DNA of 64,000 bases from positions 25,723-89,722 of the forward strand of contig CAXTVT010000004.1 in NCBI GenBank assembly GCA_964247745.1, written 5' to 3'. A model generated the notes under the pieces. The model had not been told where the DNA came from. It ran no database searches and saw only the letters and a list, made by a program, of their open reading frames with translations. The stretch is from RH-AL1 sp964247745 (lineage in GTDB: Bacteria > Pseudomonadota > Alphaproteobacteria > Rhizobiales > Beijerinckiaceae). Positions 49,837 through 58,840 of the stretch are shown here, piece by piece (the stretch's first letter is position 1; each line of letters opens with the position of its first letter). The position numbers and the translations under genes were made by a program.

Positions 49837-51117
49837 TCAAAGCTTGGCGAGCGATCGGTTGAAGCCCTTGATATGGGCCGATTGGCCTTTTTTCTGGCGA
49901 GCGACAAGCTCCATGAACCGAGGATCGAGAATACCTTCCCGAGTTGCGATCTGCACCAGCATCATGTCGGGCATGACGTTGGCCTCGACGATCACGGGAC
50001 CCTTATCCGTGATGCCCATGTCCCAACCGACAAGGCCGAGGTTGCGAAGCAACTTCGCTCCTTCGATCGCGACCGCTTTCAACTCGGCCCAGAATGGGAC
50101 CTGTAGGCCGATCAAGTCGGAGCCGTTGTCGACATGTCGGATGTCGTCGTGGAGATCCAGCCCGGCGCCGTGAGCGACTTTGGTGATGCGGCCGCCCTCG
50201 AGGTCGATGCCCGCCACCATGTTGCCGGGGCGCCAGAAATTGTCGGCGACGTTGCCTTGTCCAACGAGCTTCCACGCCGCCTTGAAGACGACCGGCCCCG
50301 CTTCGGTCGCCATCGTGATGATCCGAACGGTGCCGAGACGCTTGCCGATGGCGGGCGCCAGACTGGAATGCGCTTGCACGAGCTCCTGGAAGACGTAGCC
50401 GGCGCTGTAGTGTCGAACGATCGCATCGACTACCACGTCGATGCCGAAGCTGCCGTTGCTGGCTTTGATCCATCCGGTCCTGCAATCGACGCTGTGCATT
50501 GCCATCGAACCGAGGCTCTGCAGGCTGATCGCGGGCTTGCCGAACATCGGATAATGACTCGGATCGAGGAGAAAAGCTCGCAGAGCCGCGCGCGTATGCA
50601 TGAGATGGGGCGCACCGGTCTGCAAGCTGCTCGCGAATATAGCTTTGGTGGGGATGACTGGAAGTCCGTAGGCGCTGAAGTAGCTGGCGGCCGCAATCTT
50701 ATCCTCGGCCAGGCATATCCACTCGTGGCGATAATTGATGGCGTGGATCAGGTGGATGTACTTCCTTGCGCCGACGAACTGCTTCTTGTCTGCCGAACCG
50801 ACAAACGCATCGTCGTAAAGCCTCAAGCGTACATAATCGTCGAAGGAGAGACGTCCCGGCCCGAAGGCGAGCGCGGCGTATTCCTTCGCGATCGAAGCCG
50901 GTGTTCGTCCGGTCGAAACGACCATCTTTCGAAAAGCGCCAACCGGATCGACCGCCTGACTATCGTGCGCGACGTCAAAAACGGTCGATATCTCGGTCGA
51001 GATGGGGCTGTCGCCCTGGACTATCGGCGCAGTGCGGCTCGCGCAGGCATGGTTGATGACCAACGCTTCGCGAGGCTCGTCACCACGAAGTGCGTTATCC
51101 GAAACGTTTGGCGTCAT
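49837..51117 (-). CDS. ATP-grasp ligase-like protein (sugar-transfer-associated type)
   Basis: A 426-aa protein resembling the ATP-grasp family often found in capsule or sugar-transfer loci: EDKIAAASYFSAYGLPVIPT, YPMFGKPAISLQSLGSMAMH, GYVFQELVQAHSSLAPAIGK, TVRIITMATEAGPVVFKAAW, GWDMGITDKGPVIVEANVMP. The last segment gives the Mg-binding Glu/Asn. Such enzymes ligate a carboxylate to an amine or thiol via acyl phosphate. ATG 51117 overlaps the upstream TGA. Being between two PLP enzymes, it may build an amide from an amine. Confidence 0.85.
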   Translation of the reverse strand: MTPNVSDNALRGDEPREALVINHACASRTAPIVQGDSPISTEISTVFDVAHDSQAVDPVGAFRKMVVSTGRTPASIAKEYAALAFGPGRLSFDDYVRLRLYDDAFVGSADKKQFVGARKYIHLIHAINYRHEWICLAEDKIAAASYFSAYGLPVIPTKAIFASSLQTGAPHLMHTRAALRAFLLDPSHYPMFGKPAISLQSLGSMAMHSVDCRTGWIKASNGSFGIDVVVDAIVRHYSAGYVFQELVQAHSSLAPAIGKRLGTVRIITMATEAGPVVFKAAWKLVGQGNVADNFWRPGNMVAGIDLEGGRITKVAHGAGLDLHDDIRHVDNGSDLIGLQVPFWAELKAVAIEGAKLLRNLGLVGWDMGITDKGPVIVEANVMPDMMLVQIATREGILDPRFMELVARQKKGQSAHIKGFNRSLAKL

Positions 51118-52622
51118 CAGTCGACACTCCGCTCGAGCGCATCCCACTTGGCCATGAGGACATCGAGATCGGCGGCAACAGGCGCGAGAGCATCCTGCAC
51201 CGTCGCCGTGGCCTTCCAGCGTTTGTCGATGTCGCTTATCATAGGCATGCTCAGGCAGAGCCGAAGGGCTGCGCGTCCGGCGATCAGAACGGGTTGACCA
51301 AGGTGGCACGGCTTCGATGCATTGATGCTGCCTGCGGCCAAGCAGAGGTCGAACGTCCCTTGTCCGATCGTCTCTTTCAGTCCTTGATGGACCGCCGCCG
51401 CACGGATCGCATCACCGGAGCCAGACACGATCGGGAAGATCGTCGGCGCGCGAGTTGCCGCCTGCATCATCTCGGGATCGAGAAAGCTGAGATGGGGCCG
51501 GTCGGCGACACGCGCGGCGACAAGAGCGCCGAATGCCAGCGCGATGCGATGCCGCCGATCGGTCGGAATGGCTGCGAATGCTTCGAGCTCGGCGAGCGCG
51601 GCTTCCCAGCGAAGACCGAGGCCGATGTTCACGGCGGCGAATTCGCCCCCGAGCGTCGGGCGCAAGCTCTCCGGCCAGTCATGTCGTGCACTATAGGCCG
51701 AAAGGCCCGCGGGGACCTTCATTTCGCTTAAGCGTCCCACAAGCGATGGTGGGATGAGCAGCGCACCGCAGAAGGGCGGTCCGGACGCGAACTTGGAGCC
51801 GGTGATCATGACGAGAAAGCCGGCCTTCAGGTCTTCGCGTATCTCCTCGAAGGAACAACGCAGCTGACATGTGTCGACGACGACGACGACGCGACCGGCG
51901 AGCTCGGCCATGACACGACGCGCCATTTCGCGGCTCGGTCCGGCGCAACCGACCTTCGACGTGTCGAGCACGTGCAATTGCACATCCCGGTCTTCGCGGA
52001 TCGCTTCATCGACGATGCGCCTCGCTTCGCCATCGACGTCCTCGGGGCGGCGGAGGCCGCCACTCTCGTCGCGGATCTCGATCGTCGCAGTCTCGATCAG
52101 CTCATCTTCCCAGCCCGCGAGCCTGTCACCCACCGCGACCTTCGGCAACAGCGCGGCGCTTGTCTCATAATGCGTGCCCGCCGCCGCCTGCATCACTCGT
52201 GCGCCGGTTTCGGCATGCGCCATGACGACGTTCAACAGTGGCCTCGACGATAGATGGCGGGAGATCGAAAGCGAAAGGATCTCCGTCTCGGTGCCGGACG
52301 CGCAAAGGATGGCTTCCGCTCCCGCACAACCGCATAAGGCCATGATGCGCGTTCGCAGACTCTCGAACCAGCGCGCAGGAGAGGCCACCTCATGGTCATA
52401 GGCACGGCAGGCGGCCGCGAAGCCACGCTCTGATATCGCGGTTGCGGTCGACGATGAGAACCAGATGTCCTCGCGAGCCGGGCGCGGAGGCACGAAATAG
52501 CGATTTCGCCCTGTCAGAGGATCGACGGCGATGCGATCACCGCCACCGCTCGCAAGAAGTAGACTGACGATCTTGGCAGATGATGCTTCGCCAGCATTCG
52601 ATTGCAGAAGCCATTGCCGCAT
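51117..52622 (-). CDS. PLP-dependent enzyme of the aminotransferase class V-like fold
   Basis: A 501-aa protein from ATG 52622, chosen because GGAGG lies six bases upstream; the frame is open from 52733. It contains RNRYFVPPRPAREDIWFSSS, LCASGTETEILSLSISRHL, VVVVVDTCQLRCSFEEI (PLP Asp) and MITGSKFASGPPFCGALLIP (PLP Lys). It resembles cysteine desulfurase/aminotransferase folds but I know no close characterised member. It leads a unit with an ATP-grasp and a PLP decarboxylase. Confidence 0.75.
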   Translation of the reverse strand: MRQWLLQSNAGEASSAKIVSLLLASGGGDRIAVDPLTGRNRYFVPPRPAREDIWFSSSTATAISERGFAAACRAYDHEVASPARWFESLRTRIMALCGCAGAEAILCASGTETEILSLSISRHLSSRPLLNVVMAHAETGARVMQAAAGTHYETSAALLPKVAVGDRLAGWEDELIETATIEIRDESGGLRRPEDVDGEARRIVDEAIREDRDVQLHVLDTSKVGCAGPSREMARRVMAELAGRVVVVVDTCQLRCSFEEIREDLKAGFLVMITGSKFASGPPFCGALLIPPSLVGRLSEMKVPAGLSAYSARHDWPESLRPTLGGEFAAVNIGLGLRWEAALAELEAFAAIPTDRRHRIALAFGALVAARVADRPHLSFLDPEMMQAATRAPTIFPIVSGSGDAIRAAAVHQGLKETIGQGTFDLCLAAGSINASKPCHLGQPVLIAGRAALRLCLSMPMISDIDKRWKATATVQDALAPVAADLDVLMAKWDALERSVD

Positions 52623-52983
52623 CAGAACCTCCGAGATAGTCCGGATTCGCAGAATGTGGTTTACAACTTCTAAAGAACACGAAAGCTTTCCTGCAGCCTC
52701 GCGTTCACCTTCGTTTCGCTTCGCGATCCTCAACGGGACATCGTCGTGGACGCCGCAACCGCCGGACGCCGCTTACGAAAAGGACACTCGGCACGACATT
52801 GTCGCGTCGCGCCACCTCGGCGCTCGGCTCGAGGTGCTTGGTCAGGCTTTCCTCTTCTCATTGCGCGACCAGGCCCCGCGCTCGGTACCGCCCAAGACGT
52901 CGACCCGCGTCGAAGCGACTTCGAGCCGACCGGGCGCGGCAAACCGGTCTCACGCCTGTCATGCTGACGATGCCGATCCGGCT
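52623..52983. other. Intergenic region without a convincing gene
   Basis: The 361 bases between the LuxR-type regulator stop and the PLP-enzyme start have only shadow frames. The region nearest 52623 is AT-richer and probably holds the promoter of the three-gene unit. No dyad or terminator could be assigned. Confidence 0.5.
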
Positions 52984-53916
52984 CTATAGAGGCCGGCTGG
53001 AAAGGATCAGGGCTGCGGCGGCCGTCCGGTTCTCCACGGCCAGTTTCCCGAAGATGACCTCGATGTGCTTGTCGATCGTGCGAGGGCTGAGCGCGAGGAT
53101 CGAGGCGATATCGCGATTGGATTTGCCCTGAGCGATCCAGGACAGCACCTCGGTCTCGCGACGCGTCAGATTGTATCTTGCGCAAACGGCCGCGAGATTG
53201 TTCTGCGGCGCGGCATCGGAGATGCGGAACAGGATCTCGCCGCGGTCGGCCTGCCCGACGAAGCTGATCCGCGTTTCGAGTCCGGCGCGCGTGTAGACCA
53301 TTTCGATCGCACGGCTGCCGATCGATCCCGGCTGCGCCGCGCTGCGCCGCAACCAGGCCGTCAGCTCCGCCGGCAGCCGCACCCTGTCCGACCCTGATAC
53401 AACGCAGCCGACCCTCTCCTCGAGCATGCGGAAGGCCTGGGGGGTGAACCACATGACATCGCCGTCGCTGTCGATGGCGACGAGGAACTGGTCGGCGGCA
53501 TCGAGCGCGGTGCGCGCGCTGCGGAGCTTGCGGGCATTGCCGAGATGCACGGCGATGCGCGCCAGCACGCTGTCGATGTCCATGGGCTTGGTGACGTAGT
53601 CGACGCCACCCGCCGCAAAGCCGCGCACCGTGTCCTCCGGTTCGCTCAGTCCGGTCATGAAGATCACCGGGACGTCCTGGAAGCCGGAGAGGCGCTTCAT
53701 CTGGCGGCAGGTCTCGAACCCGTCCAGGCCGGGCATGACGGCATCCATGAGCACGATGTCCGGTGTCAGGCGACCGGCGATCTTCAATGCCGCTTGTCCG
53801 TCGAGTGCGACCATCACCGTCATGCCGGCGCCGTCGAGCACATCGGTGAGAAGGCGCATGGTGTCGGGAGAATCGTCGACCACGAGCACGACGTCCGATC
53901 GCGATGGGCCGATCAT
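52984..53916 (-). CDS. Response regulator with REC, PAS-like and LuxR HTH domains
   Basis: A 310-aa regulator. The receiver domain spans residues 1-120 with VVDDSPDTMRLL and phospho-acceptor Asp58 in DIVLMDAVMPGLDGFE. A middle segment (AADQFLVAIDSDGDVMWFTP) looks PAS-like. The C-terminal LuxR-type HTH reads LTRRETEVLSWIAQGKSNRD followed by IASILALSPRTIDKHIEVIF. Its ATG overlaps the stop of the large kinase gene (ATGA), so the two form a pair. It probably controls the adjacent urea/amide transporter genes. Confidence 0.9.
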   Translation of the reverse strand: MIGPSRSDVVLVVDDSPDTMRLLTDVLDGAGMTVMVALDGQAALKIAGRLTPDIVLMDAVMPGLDGFETCRQMKRLSGFQDVPVIFMTGLSEPEDTVRGFAAGGVDYVTKPMDIDSVLARIAVHLGNARKLRSARTALDAADQFLVAIDSDGDVMWFTPQAFRMLEERVGCVVSGSDRVRLPAELTAWLRRSAAQPGSIGSRAIEMVYTRAGLETRISFVGQADRGEILFRISDAAPQNNLAAVCARYNLTRRETEVLSWIAQGKSNRDIASILALSPRTIDKHIEVIFGKLAVENRTAAAALILSSRPL

Positions 53917-56900
53917 GCCGCGAGCTCGTGCATGCGTTCGAGCGCCGCCATGAGGCCGCGCATGTCCATCGCCTCCACGAAACCGGCGAGATATTCGATC
54001 GCGGAGAGCTTGGCTGGATCGTCCGTCTCCATTGCCGCGAGCGTGTCGCGCAACCCGCGGACGTAGCCGATCTCGCAGTGCTGGATGAGGCGTTGGATCG
54101 CGGCCGGCTCGAGCTGCGCGATCGCCGCAGGATCGAGGGTCGAGACTTTTCGAGCCACCGGCCGTCGCTCGACCTTAGCTTCGAGGCCCAGCAGGGCCAC
54201 GATCGTTTGCAGCAGGCGAGCGATATCGACCGGCTTCATCAGGAAGGCGTCGTGGAACGGCGTCGCGATGGCGCTGCGATGCTCCTCCATGGCACTGGCG
54301 GAGACCATGACGATCTTGGCCGAGGCGTGGCCGCGCAGGCGGAGCTGTTCCGCGAGCTTCCATCCGTCGAGCCCCGGCAAGCCGATATCGAGCAGGAACA
54401 GGTCCGGCCGGATTTCGTCCGCGACCGCCAGCCCCTCCACGCCGTCGCTTGCGGCGGCCACCGTCACGGCCATCGGCGCGAGGGCTTCGGTGATCATGTC
54501 GCGATGGGTCGCGTCGTCGTCGATGATTAGAACGGTGCGCCCGCGGCCGATTGGGCCGGCGGCGATCGCGGCATGCGGTGCCGGGGCGCGAGCGGCGTTG
54601 ATGCGGGGGAGAAAGAGCCGGAAGCGGACCGTGGTGCCCGTGCCGACTTGGCTCGACACCGAGATGTCGCCGCCCATGACGTTGGACAGGAGACGACAGA
54701 TCGTGAGGCCGAGGCCCGTCCCTGGCTCGGCACCGCTCGCCTGCAGCCGCTCGAAGGGATCGAAGATCCGCTCCAGGTCCTCGGAGGCGATGCCCGGTCC
54801 CGTGTCGTCGACGAGGAATTCGGCGACCTGGTTGCGGTAGCCGATGGCGAGCGTGACGCGCCCCCTGCGCGTGAACTTGATGGCATTCGACAGCAGGTTG
54901 ATGATGATCTGGCGCAGCCGCTTTTCGTCGGTCGCGGCGATCTCCGGCAGGTCGGGCGAGATCGTGCAGACGAAATCGATCTCCTTGGCTCGCGCCTGAA
55001 CCGAGAACATGTCGCAGATCTGCGCGAAGAAGGCCGCGGTCGCGATCTTGTCGCGGCTCAAGTCCAGTTTGCCGGCCTCGATCTTTGAGATGTCGAGGAG
55101 CCCGTCGATCAGTCCGGAGAGGTGATTGGCGCTGCGGCGCATCACGGCGATCTGGCCACGCGGCTTGGAGGCGACCTCGTCGCTGCGCTCGAGCAGCTGC
55201 GCGTAGCCCATGATTGTATTCAGCGGCGTCCGGAGCTCGTGGCTCAGGCCGACGACGTAGCGGCTCTTGGCGAAGTTGGCGGCTTCCGCCACCTCTTTCG
55301 CTCGCTTCAGCGCGACATCGGTCCGCTCGTGCGCCTCGATCTCCTCCATGAGCAGGTCGGTTTGCCGCAGCATCTCGTTCTGTGCGGCGCGGCGGCTGAT
55401 CTGCACCAGGACGAAGAGCCAGCTGACGATGCCGACGACGATGGTGAGGGAGACGAAGACCTTCCAGAGCATCGCCGACAGAGCGGCGGGTTCGATGCGC
55501 GGGTCCGACGCGATCTGCAGCCCGATGACGCCCAGCATGACCACGACGAGGACCAGCGACAGGCCGAAGACGATCGCGAACTCGACGACTTGTGGGCTCA
55601 GATAGCGCCGGATGGATCGGGGCAGCGCCTCGTTCAGCCCGGCGGCGAGCTGGTCGTGCATGCGGCCGTGCGGGCGGCAGAGATCGTGACAGCGCGCGTC
55701 GAGGGAACAGCACAGCGAGCAGATCGGCCCGGCATAGGCCGGGCATGCCGCCATGTCCTCGGGTTCGAAGGCGTTCTCGCAGATGCAGCAGGTGACGGCC
55801 TGCTGGTCCGACCAGTCGTCGGCCGGAATCCTCGCGAGGTAGAAGCGGCTGCCGGTCGCCCAGGCGATCAGCGGAGCGCAGACGAGGGACGCGCCGAGCG
55901 CGAGGAACGGCGCCATGGCCTTCGCCATCGGTCCGAACACGCCGAGCTGCGCGACCGTCGCGATGACCGTCGCGATCGTCATCGCGCCGACCCCGACCGG
56001 ATTGATATCGTAGAGGTGCGCGCGCTTGAATTCGATACCGGGAGGGCTGAGCCCGAGCGGCTTGTTGATCACGAGGTCGGCGACCAGCGCCCCGACCCAG
56101 GCGACGGCCACGCTGGAATAGAACGCCAGCGTCTGCTCGAGCGCGCGGTAGACGCCGAGCTCCATGACCAGGAGCGCGACGGCGACGTTGAAGACCAGCC
56201 ACACCACGCGACCGGGATGCGAATGGGTGAGCCGCGAGAAGAAGTTCGACCAGGCGATCGACCCGGCATAGGCGTTCGTCACGTTGATCTTCAGCTGGCA
56301 GACCAACACGAGCATGCAGGTGAGACCGAGCGCCACGGGGCGCGATCCGACCAGCCGCTCGAATGCGACCGCATACATCTGCGGAGGATCGGCGGCCGTT
56401 TGTCGGGCGACACCGTGGCGGAACAGGTAGACCGCGAGGAACGAGCCGAGCAGCAGCTTCATCACGCCGATGATGATCCAGCCGGGGCCGGCGGACACGA
56501 GCGCCAGCCACCAGGCGACGGGCTTCTCGCTCCGTTCCGGCAGAAAGCGGAGGTAGTCGACCTGCTCGCCGACCTGCACGATGAGCGCCACCGCGACGGA
56601 CGCGGCGGACCCGCAGTACAGGAGCTGAAATCCGCCGCCCGCCGGCCCGGCGTAGTCATGCCACGTCACGATCGCCTGCGGCTCGTGCATGACGATCGCC
56701 ACGACAGGTGCGAGGTTGAGGAGGACGAAGATCGGCTGGGTCCAGACCTGGAACCGGCTGATCGCCGATATGCCGTAGGTGACCAGCGGGATCACGGCGA
56801 GCGCGCTGACGATGTAGCCGACCGGCATCGGGACGCCGAGACAGAGCTCGAGCGCCATCGCGAGGATCACCGACTCGATGGCGAAGAAAAGGAAGGTGAA

Positions 56901-57341
56901 CGACGCGTAGATCAGCGACGTGATCGTGGAGCCGATGTAGCCGAAGCCGGCACCGCGCGTGAGCAGGTCTATGTCGACGCCGAATTTCGCCGCGTAGAAG
57001 CAGATCGGCAGGGCCGTCGTGAAGATGACGCAGCTGACGACGAGGATCGCGACCACGGCATTGCTGAAGCCGTAGTTCAGCGTGATGGAACCGCCGATCG
57101 CCTCGAGTGCGAGAAACGACACGGCGCCGAGCGCCGTGTTCCCGACTTTTGCCGCCGACCACTTGCGCGCGCGCTTCGCCGTGAAACGGAGCGCGAAGTC
57201 CTCGAGCGTCTGATCGGCGACCCACTGGTTGTATTCGCGTCTGACGCGATCGATCCGCTGACGTCCAGCCATGGCCCTCTGCCCGCGCGATGCCTGGGCG
57301 CCTGCAACCCGCGCATTCCGGCTCGCCACCACCACTTGCAT
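53913..57341 (-). CDS. Hybrid sensor histidine kinase fused to an NCS1-type permease
   Basis: A 1142-aa fusion. Residues about 60-500 form an NCS1 cytosine/allantoin permease-like module (AAKFGVDIDLLTRGAGFGYI, GEQVDYLRFLPERSEKPVAW, KINVTNAYAGSIAWSNFFSR). Residues 518-555 hold nine cysteines (CCICENAF, CSLCCSLDARCHDLC), likely metal-binding. Two more helices lead to a kinase core with His701 in SHELRTPLNT, N-box NLLSNAIKF and GTGLGLTI. A receiver domain follows with Asp985. ATG 57341 is used; ATG 57272 is an alternative. It should sense a transported nitrogen compound and signal to the adjacent regulator. Confidence 0.9.
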   Translation of the reverse strand: MQVVVASRNARVAGAQASRGQRAMAGRQRIDRVRREYNQWVADQTLEDFALRFTAKRARKWSAAKVGNTALGAVSFLALEAIGGSITLNYGFSNAVVAILVVSCVIFTTALPICFYAAKFGVDIDLLTRGAGFGYIGSTITSLIYASFTFLFFAIESVILAMALELCLGVPMPVGYIVSALAVIPLVTYGISAISRFQVWTQPIFVLLNLAPVVAIVMHEPQAIVTWHDYAGPAGGGFQLLYCGSAASVAVALIVQVGEQVDYLRFLPERSEKPVAWWLALVSAGPGWIIIGVMKLLLGSFLAVYLFRHGVARQTAADPPQMYAVAFERLVGSRPVALGLTCMLVLVCQLKINVTNAYAGSIAWSNFFSRLTHSHPGRVVWLVFNVAVALLVMELGVYRALEQTLAFYSSVAVAWVGALVADLVINKPLGLSPPGIEFKRAHLYDINPVGVGAMTIATVIATVAQLGVFGPMAKAMAPFLALGASLVCAPLIAWATGSRFYLARIPADDWSDQQAVTCCICENAFEPEDMAACPAYAGPICSLCCSLDARCHDLCRPHGRMHDQLAAGLNEALPRSIRRYLSPQVVEFAIVFGLSLVLVVVMLGVIGLQIASDPRIEPAALSAMLWKVFVSLTIVVGIVSWLFVLVQISRRAAQNEMLRQTDLLMEEIEAHERTDVALKRAKEVAEAANFAKSRYVVGLSHELRTPLNTIMGYAQLLERSDEVASKPRGQIAVMRRSANHLSGLIDGLLDISKIEAGKLDLSRDKIATAAFFAQICDMFSVQARAKEIDFVCTISPDLPEIAATDEKRLRQIIINLLSNAIKFTRRGRVTLAIGYRNQVAEFLVDDTGPGIASEDLERIFDPFERLQASGAEPGTGLGLTICRLLSNVMGGDISVSSQVGTGTTVRFRLFLPRINAARAPAPHAAIAAGPIGRGRTVLIIDDDATHRDMITEALAPMAVTVAAASDGVEGLAVADEIRPDLFLLDIGLPGLDGWKLAEQLRLRGHASAKIVMVSASAMEEHRSAIATPFHDAFLMKPVDIARLLQTIVALLGLEAKVERRPVARKVSTLDPAAIAQLEPAAIQRLIQHCEIGYVRGLRDTLAAMETDDPAKLSAIEYLAGFVEAMDMRGLMAALERMHELAA

Positions 57342-57407
57342 GACCCGTCGTCACACCGACGAAGTTGCAGGCTCTGCAATACCTTAGCAGTGCCGGAGCG
57401 CCGAAGC

Positions 57408-57425
57408 ATACGTGGTCCTACGTAT
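57408..57425. promoter_or_regulatory. Dyad ATACGT-N6-ACGTAT upstream of the first binding-protein gene
   Basis: Perfect 6-base arms at 57408-57413 and 57420-57425, in the divergent region between the kinase gene and the transporter gene. Fifteen of 18 bases recur at 60402-60419 before the second binding-protein gene. A LuxR-type regulator binding site is the simplest reading. Confidence 0.6.
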
Positions 57426-57510
57426 TTTCCAGCGGCGCCAGCGTCGCCATGGTGGCGCGTCGTCGGCTGAACGCCATGAACGCGGCCGGATCGTCATCAG
57501 AGGGGATACC

Positions 57511-58764
57511 ATGTCAGACAACGACGACCGCGCCGGATTGACGATGTTGAGACGCGACGTGCTGAGGGGCATGGTCGTGCTGTCGGCCTCGACGCTCGCG
57601 GCCAATCGCGGTTTCGCCGCCCCCGCCACCTCGGCCGTCGACGCGACCGGCCTCGCCGTCACGGACGACTCGGTGACGGTCGGCATCCTGCACTCGGCGA
57701 CTGGCACCATGGCGATCTCCGAGACCGGCTCGATCGAGGCCGAGAAGCTCGCCATCTCGCAGATCAACGCCGCGGGCGGCGTGCTCGGACGGCAGATCAA
57801 GATCATCCAGGAGGACGGCGCCAGCGACTGGCCGACCTTCGCCGAGAAGGCCAAGAAGCTGCTGGTCAACGACAAATGCGCGGCGGTGTTCGGTTGCTGG
57901 ACCTCGGCCTCGCGCAAGGCCGTGCTGCCGGTTTTCGAGCAGTACAACGGGATGCTCTACTACCCGACCTTCTACGAGGGCCTCGAGCAGTCCAAGAACG
58001 TGATCTACACGGGGCAGGAAGCCACCCAGCAGATCCTCGCCGGCCTCAACTGGGTCGAGAAGGAGAAGAAGCCCAAAAGCTTCTATCTCATCGGCTCGGA
58101 CTACATCTGGCCGCGCACTTCCAACAAGATCGCGCGCAAGCACATCGAAAATGTGCTCAAGCAGAAAGTGGTGGGCGAGGATTATTTCCCGCTCGGCCAC
58201 ACGCAATTCAATTCCGTCATCAACAAGATCAAGCTGAAGAAACCCGACGTGATCTTCACCACGGTCGTCGGCGGCTCCAACGTGGCGTTCTACAAACAGC
58301 TGAAGGCAGCCGGCGTCGACCTGTCGAAGCAGGTCCTGATGACGATCTCGGTGACGGAAGACGAGATCGAAGGCATCGGCGGCGACAACATCGCCGGCGC
58401 CTACGCCTGCATGAAGTATTTCCAGTCGATCGACAGCAAGCCCAATCACGAGTTCGTCGCGGCGTTCAAGAAGATGTGGGGCGAGAAGACGGTGATCGGC
58501 GATGTGAGCCAGGCGGCCTACCTCGGGCCCTGGCTCTGGAAGTTCACCGCGGAGAAGGCGGGCAGCTTCGACATCGACAAGATCGCGGCGGCCTCGCCGG
58601 GGATCGAGTTCAAGGACGCGCCGGAAGGCTACGTCAAGATCCATCCCAACCACCATCTTTGGTCGCAGACCCGCGTCGGTCGCGCCAAGCTCGATGGCCA
58701 GTTCGACATCGTCTACACGTCCGATCTGATCGAGCCCAACCCTTTCCCCAAGGGCTATCAGTAG
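57511..58764 (+). CDS. Urea/short-chain-amide ABC transporter substrate-binding protein, copy 1
   Basis: A 417-aa periplasmic binding protein of the UrtA/FmdD/AmiC type. The Tat-like or Sec signal contains two Arg (MLRRDVLRGMVVLSASTLA) and ends near AAPA. The mature part has VTVGILHSATGTMAISETGS, EDGASDWPTFAEKAKKL, VFGCWTSASRKAVLPVFEQY and YLIGSDYIWPRTSNKIARKH. These match urea- and amide-binding relatives. ATG 57511 follows AGGGGATACC. A second copy lies at 60462. The binding-site residues cannot decide between urea and amides. Confidence 0.88.
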   Translation: MSDNDDRAGLTMLRRDVLRGMVVLSASTLAANRGFAAPATSAVDATGLAVTDDSVTVGILHSATGTMAISETGSIEAEKLAISQINAAGGVLGRQIKIIQEDGASDWPTFAEKAKKLLVNDKCAAVFGCWTSASRKAVLPVFEQYNGMLYYPTFYEGLEQSKNVIYTGQEATQQILAGLNWVEKEKKPKSFYLIGSDYIWPRTSNKIARKHIENVLKQKVVGEDYFPLGHTQFNSVINKIKLKKPDVIFTTVVGGSNVAFYKQLKAAGVDLSKQVLMTISVTEDEIEGIGGDNIAGAYACMKYFQSIDSKPNHEFVAAFKKMWGEKTVIGDVSQAAYLGPWLWKFTAEKAGSFDIDKIAAASPGIEFKDAPEGYVKIHPNHHLWSQTRVGRAKLDGQFDIVYTSDLIEPNPFPKGYQ

Positions 58765-58774
58765 TCGGGCCTGA

Positions 58775-58806
58775 GCCGGCGGCGCGAGCCCCCTCGCTCC
58801 GCCGGC
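58775..58806 (+). terminator. Strong intercistronic hairpin after the first binding-protein gene
   Basis: The stem pairs 58775-58782 with 58799-58806 and 58785-58788 with 58793-58796 around a CCCC loop. No T-run follows, so it is more likely to attenuate read-through or protect the binding-protein mRNA than to act as a full terminator. Confidence 0.55.
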
Positions 58807-58840
58807 GCGCCGTGTGTCACGTCTCTGGGACCATCGCCTC

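Noticed and set aside
52531..52989. Plus-strand frame of 152 codons between the regulator and PLP-enzyme genes
   Set aside because: It is Arg/Ser-rich, overlaps the real gene starting at 52622 and has no start signal.
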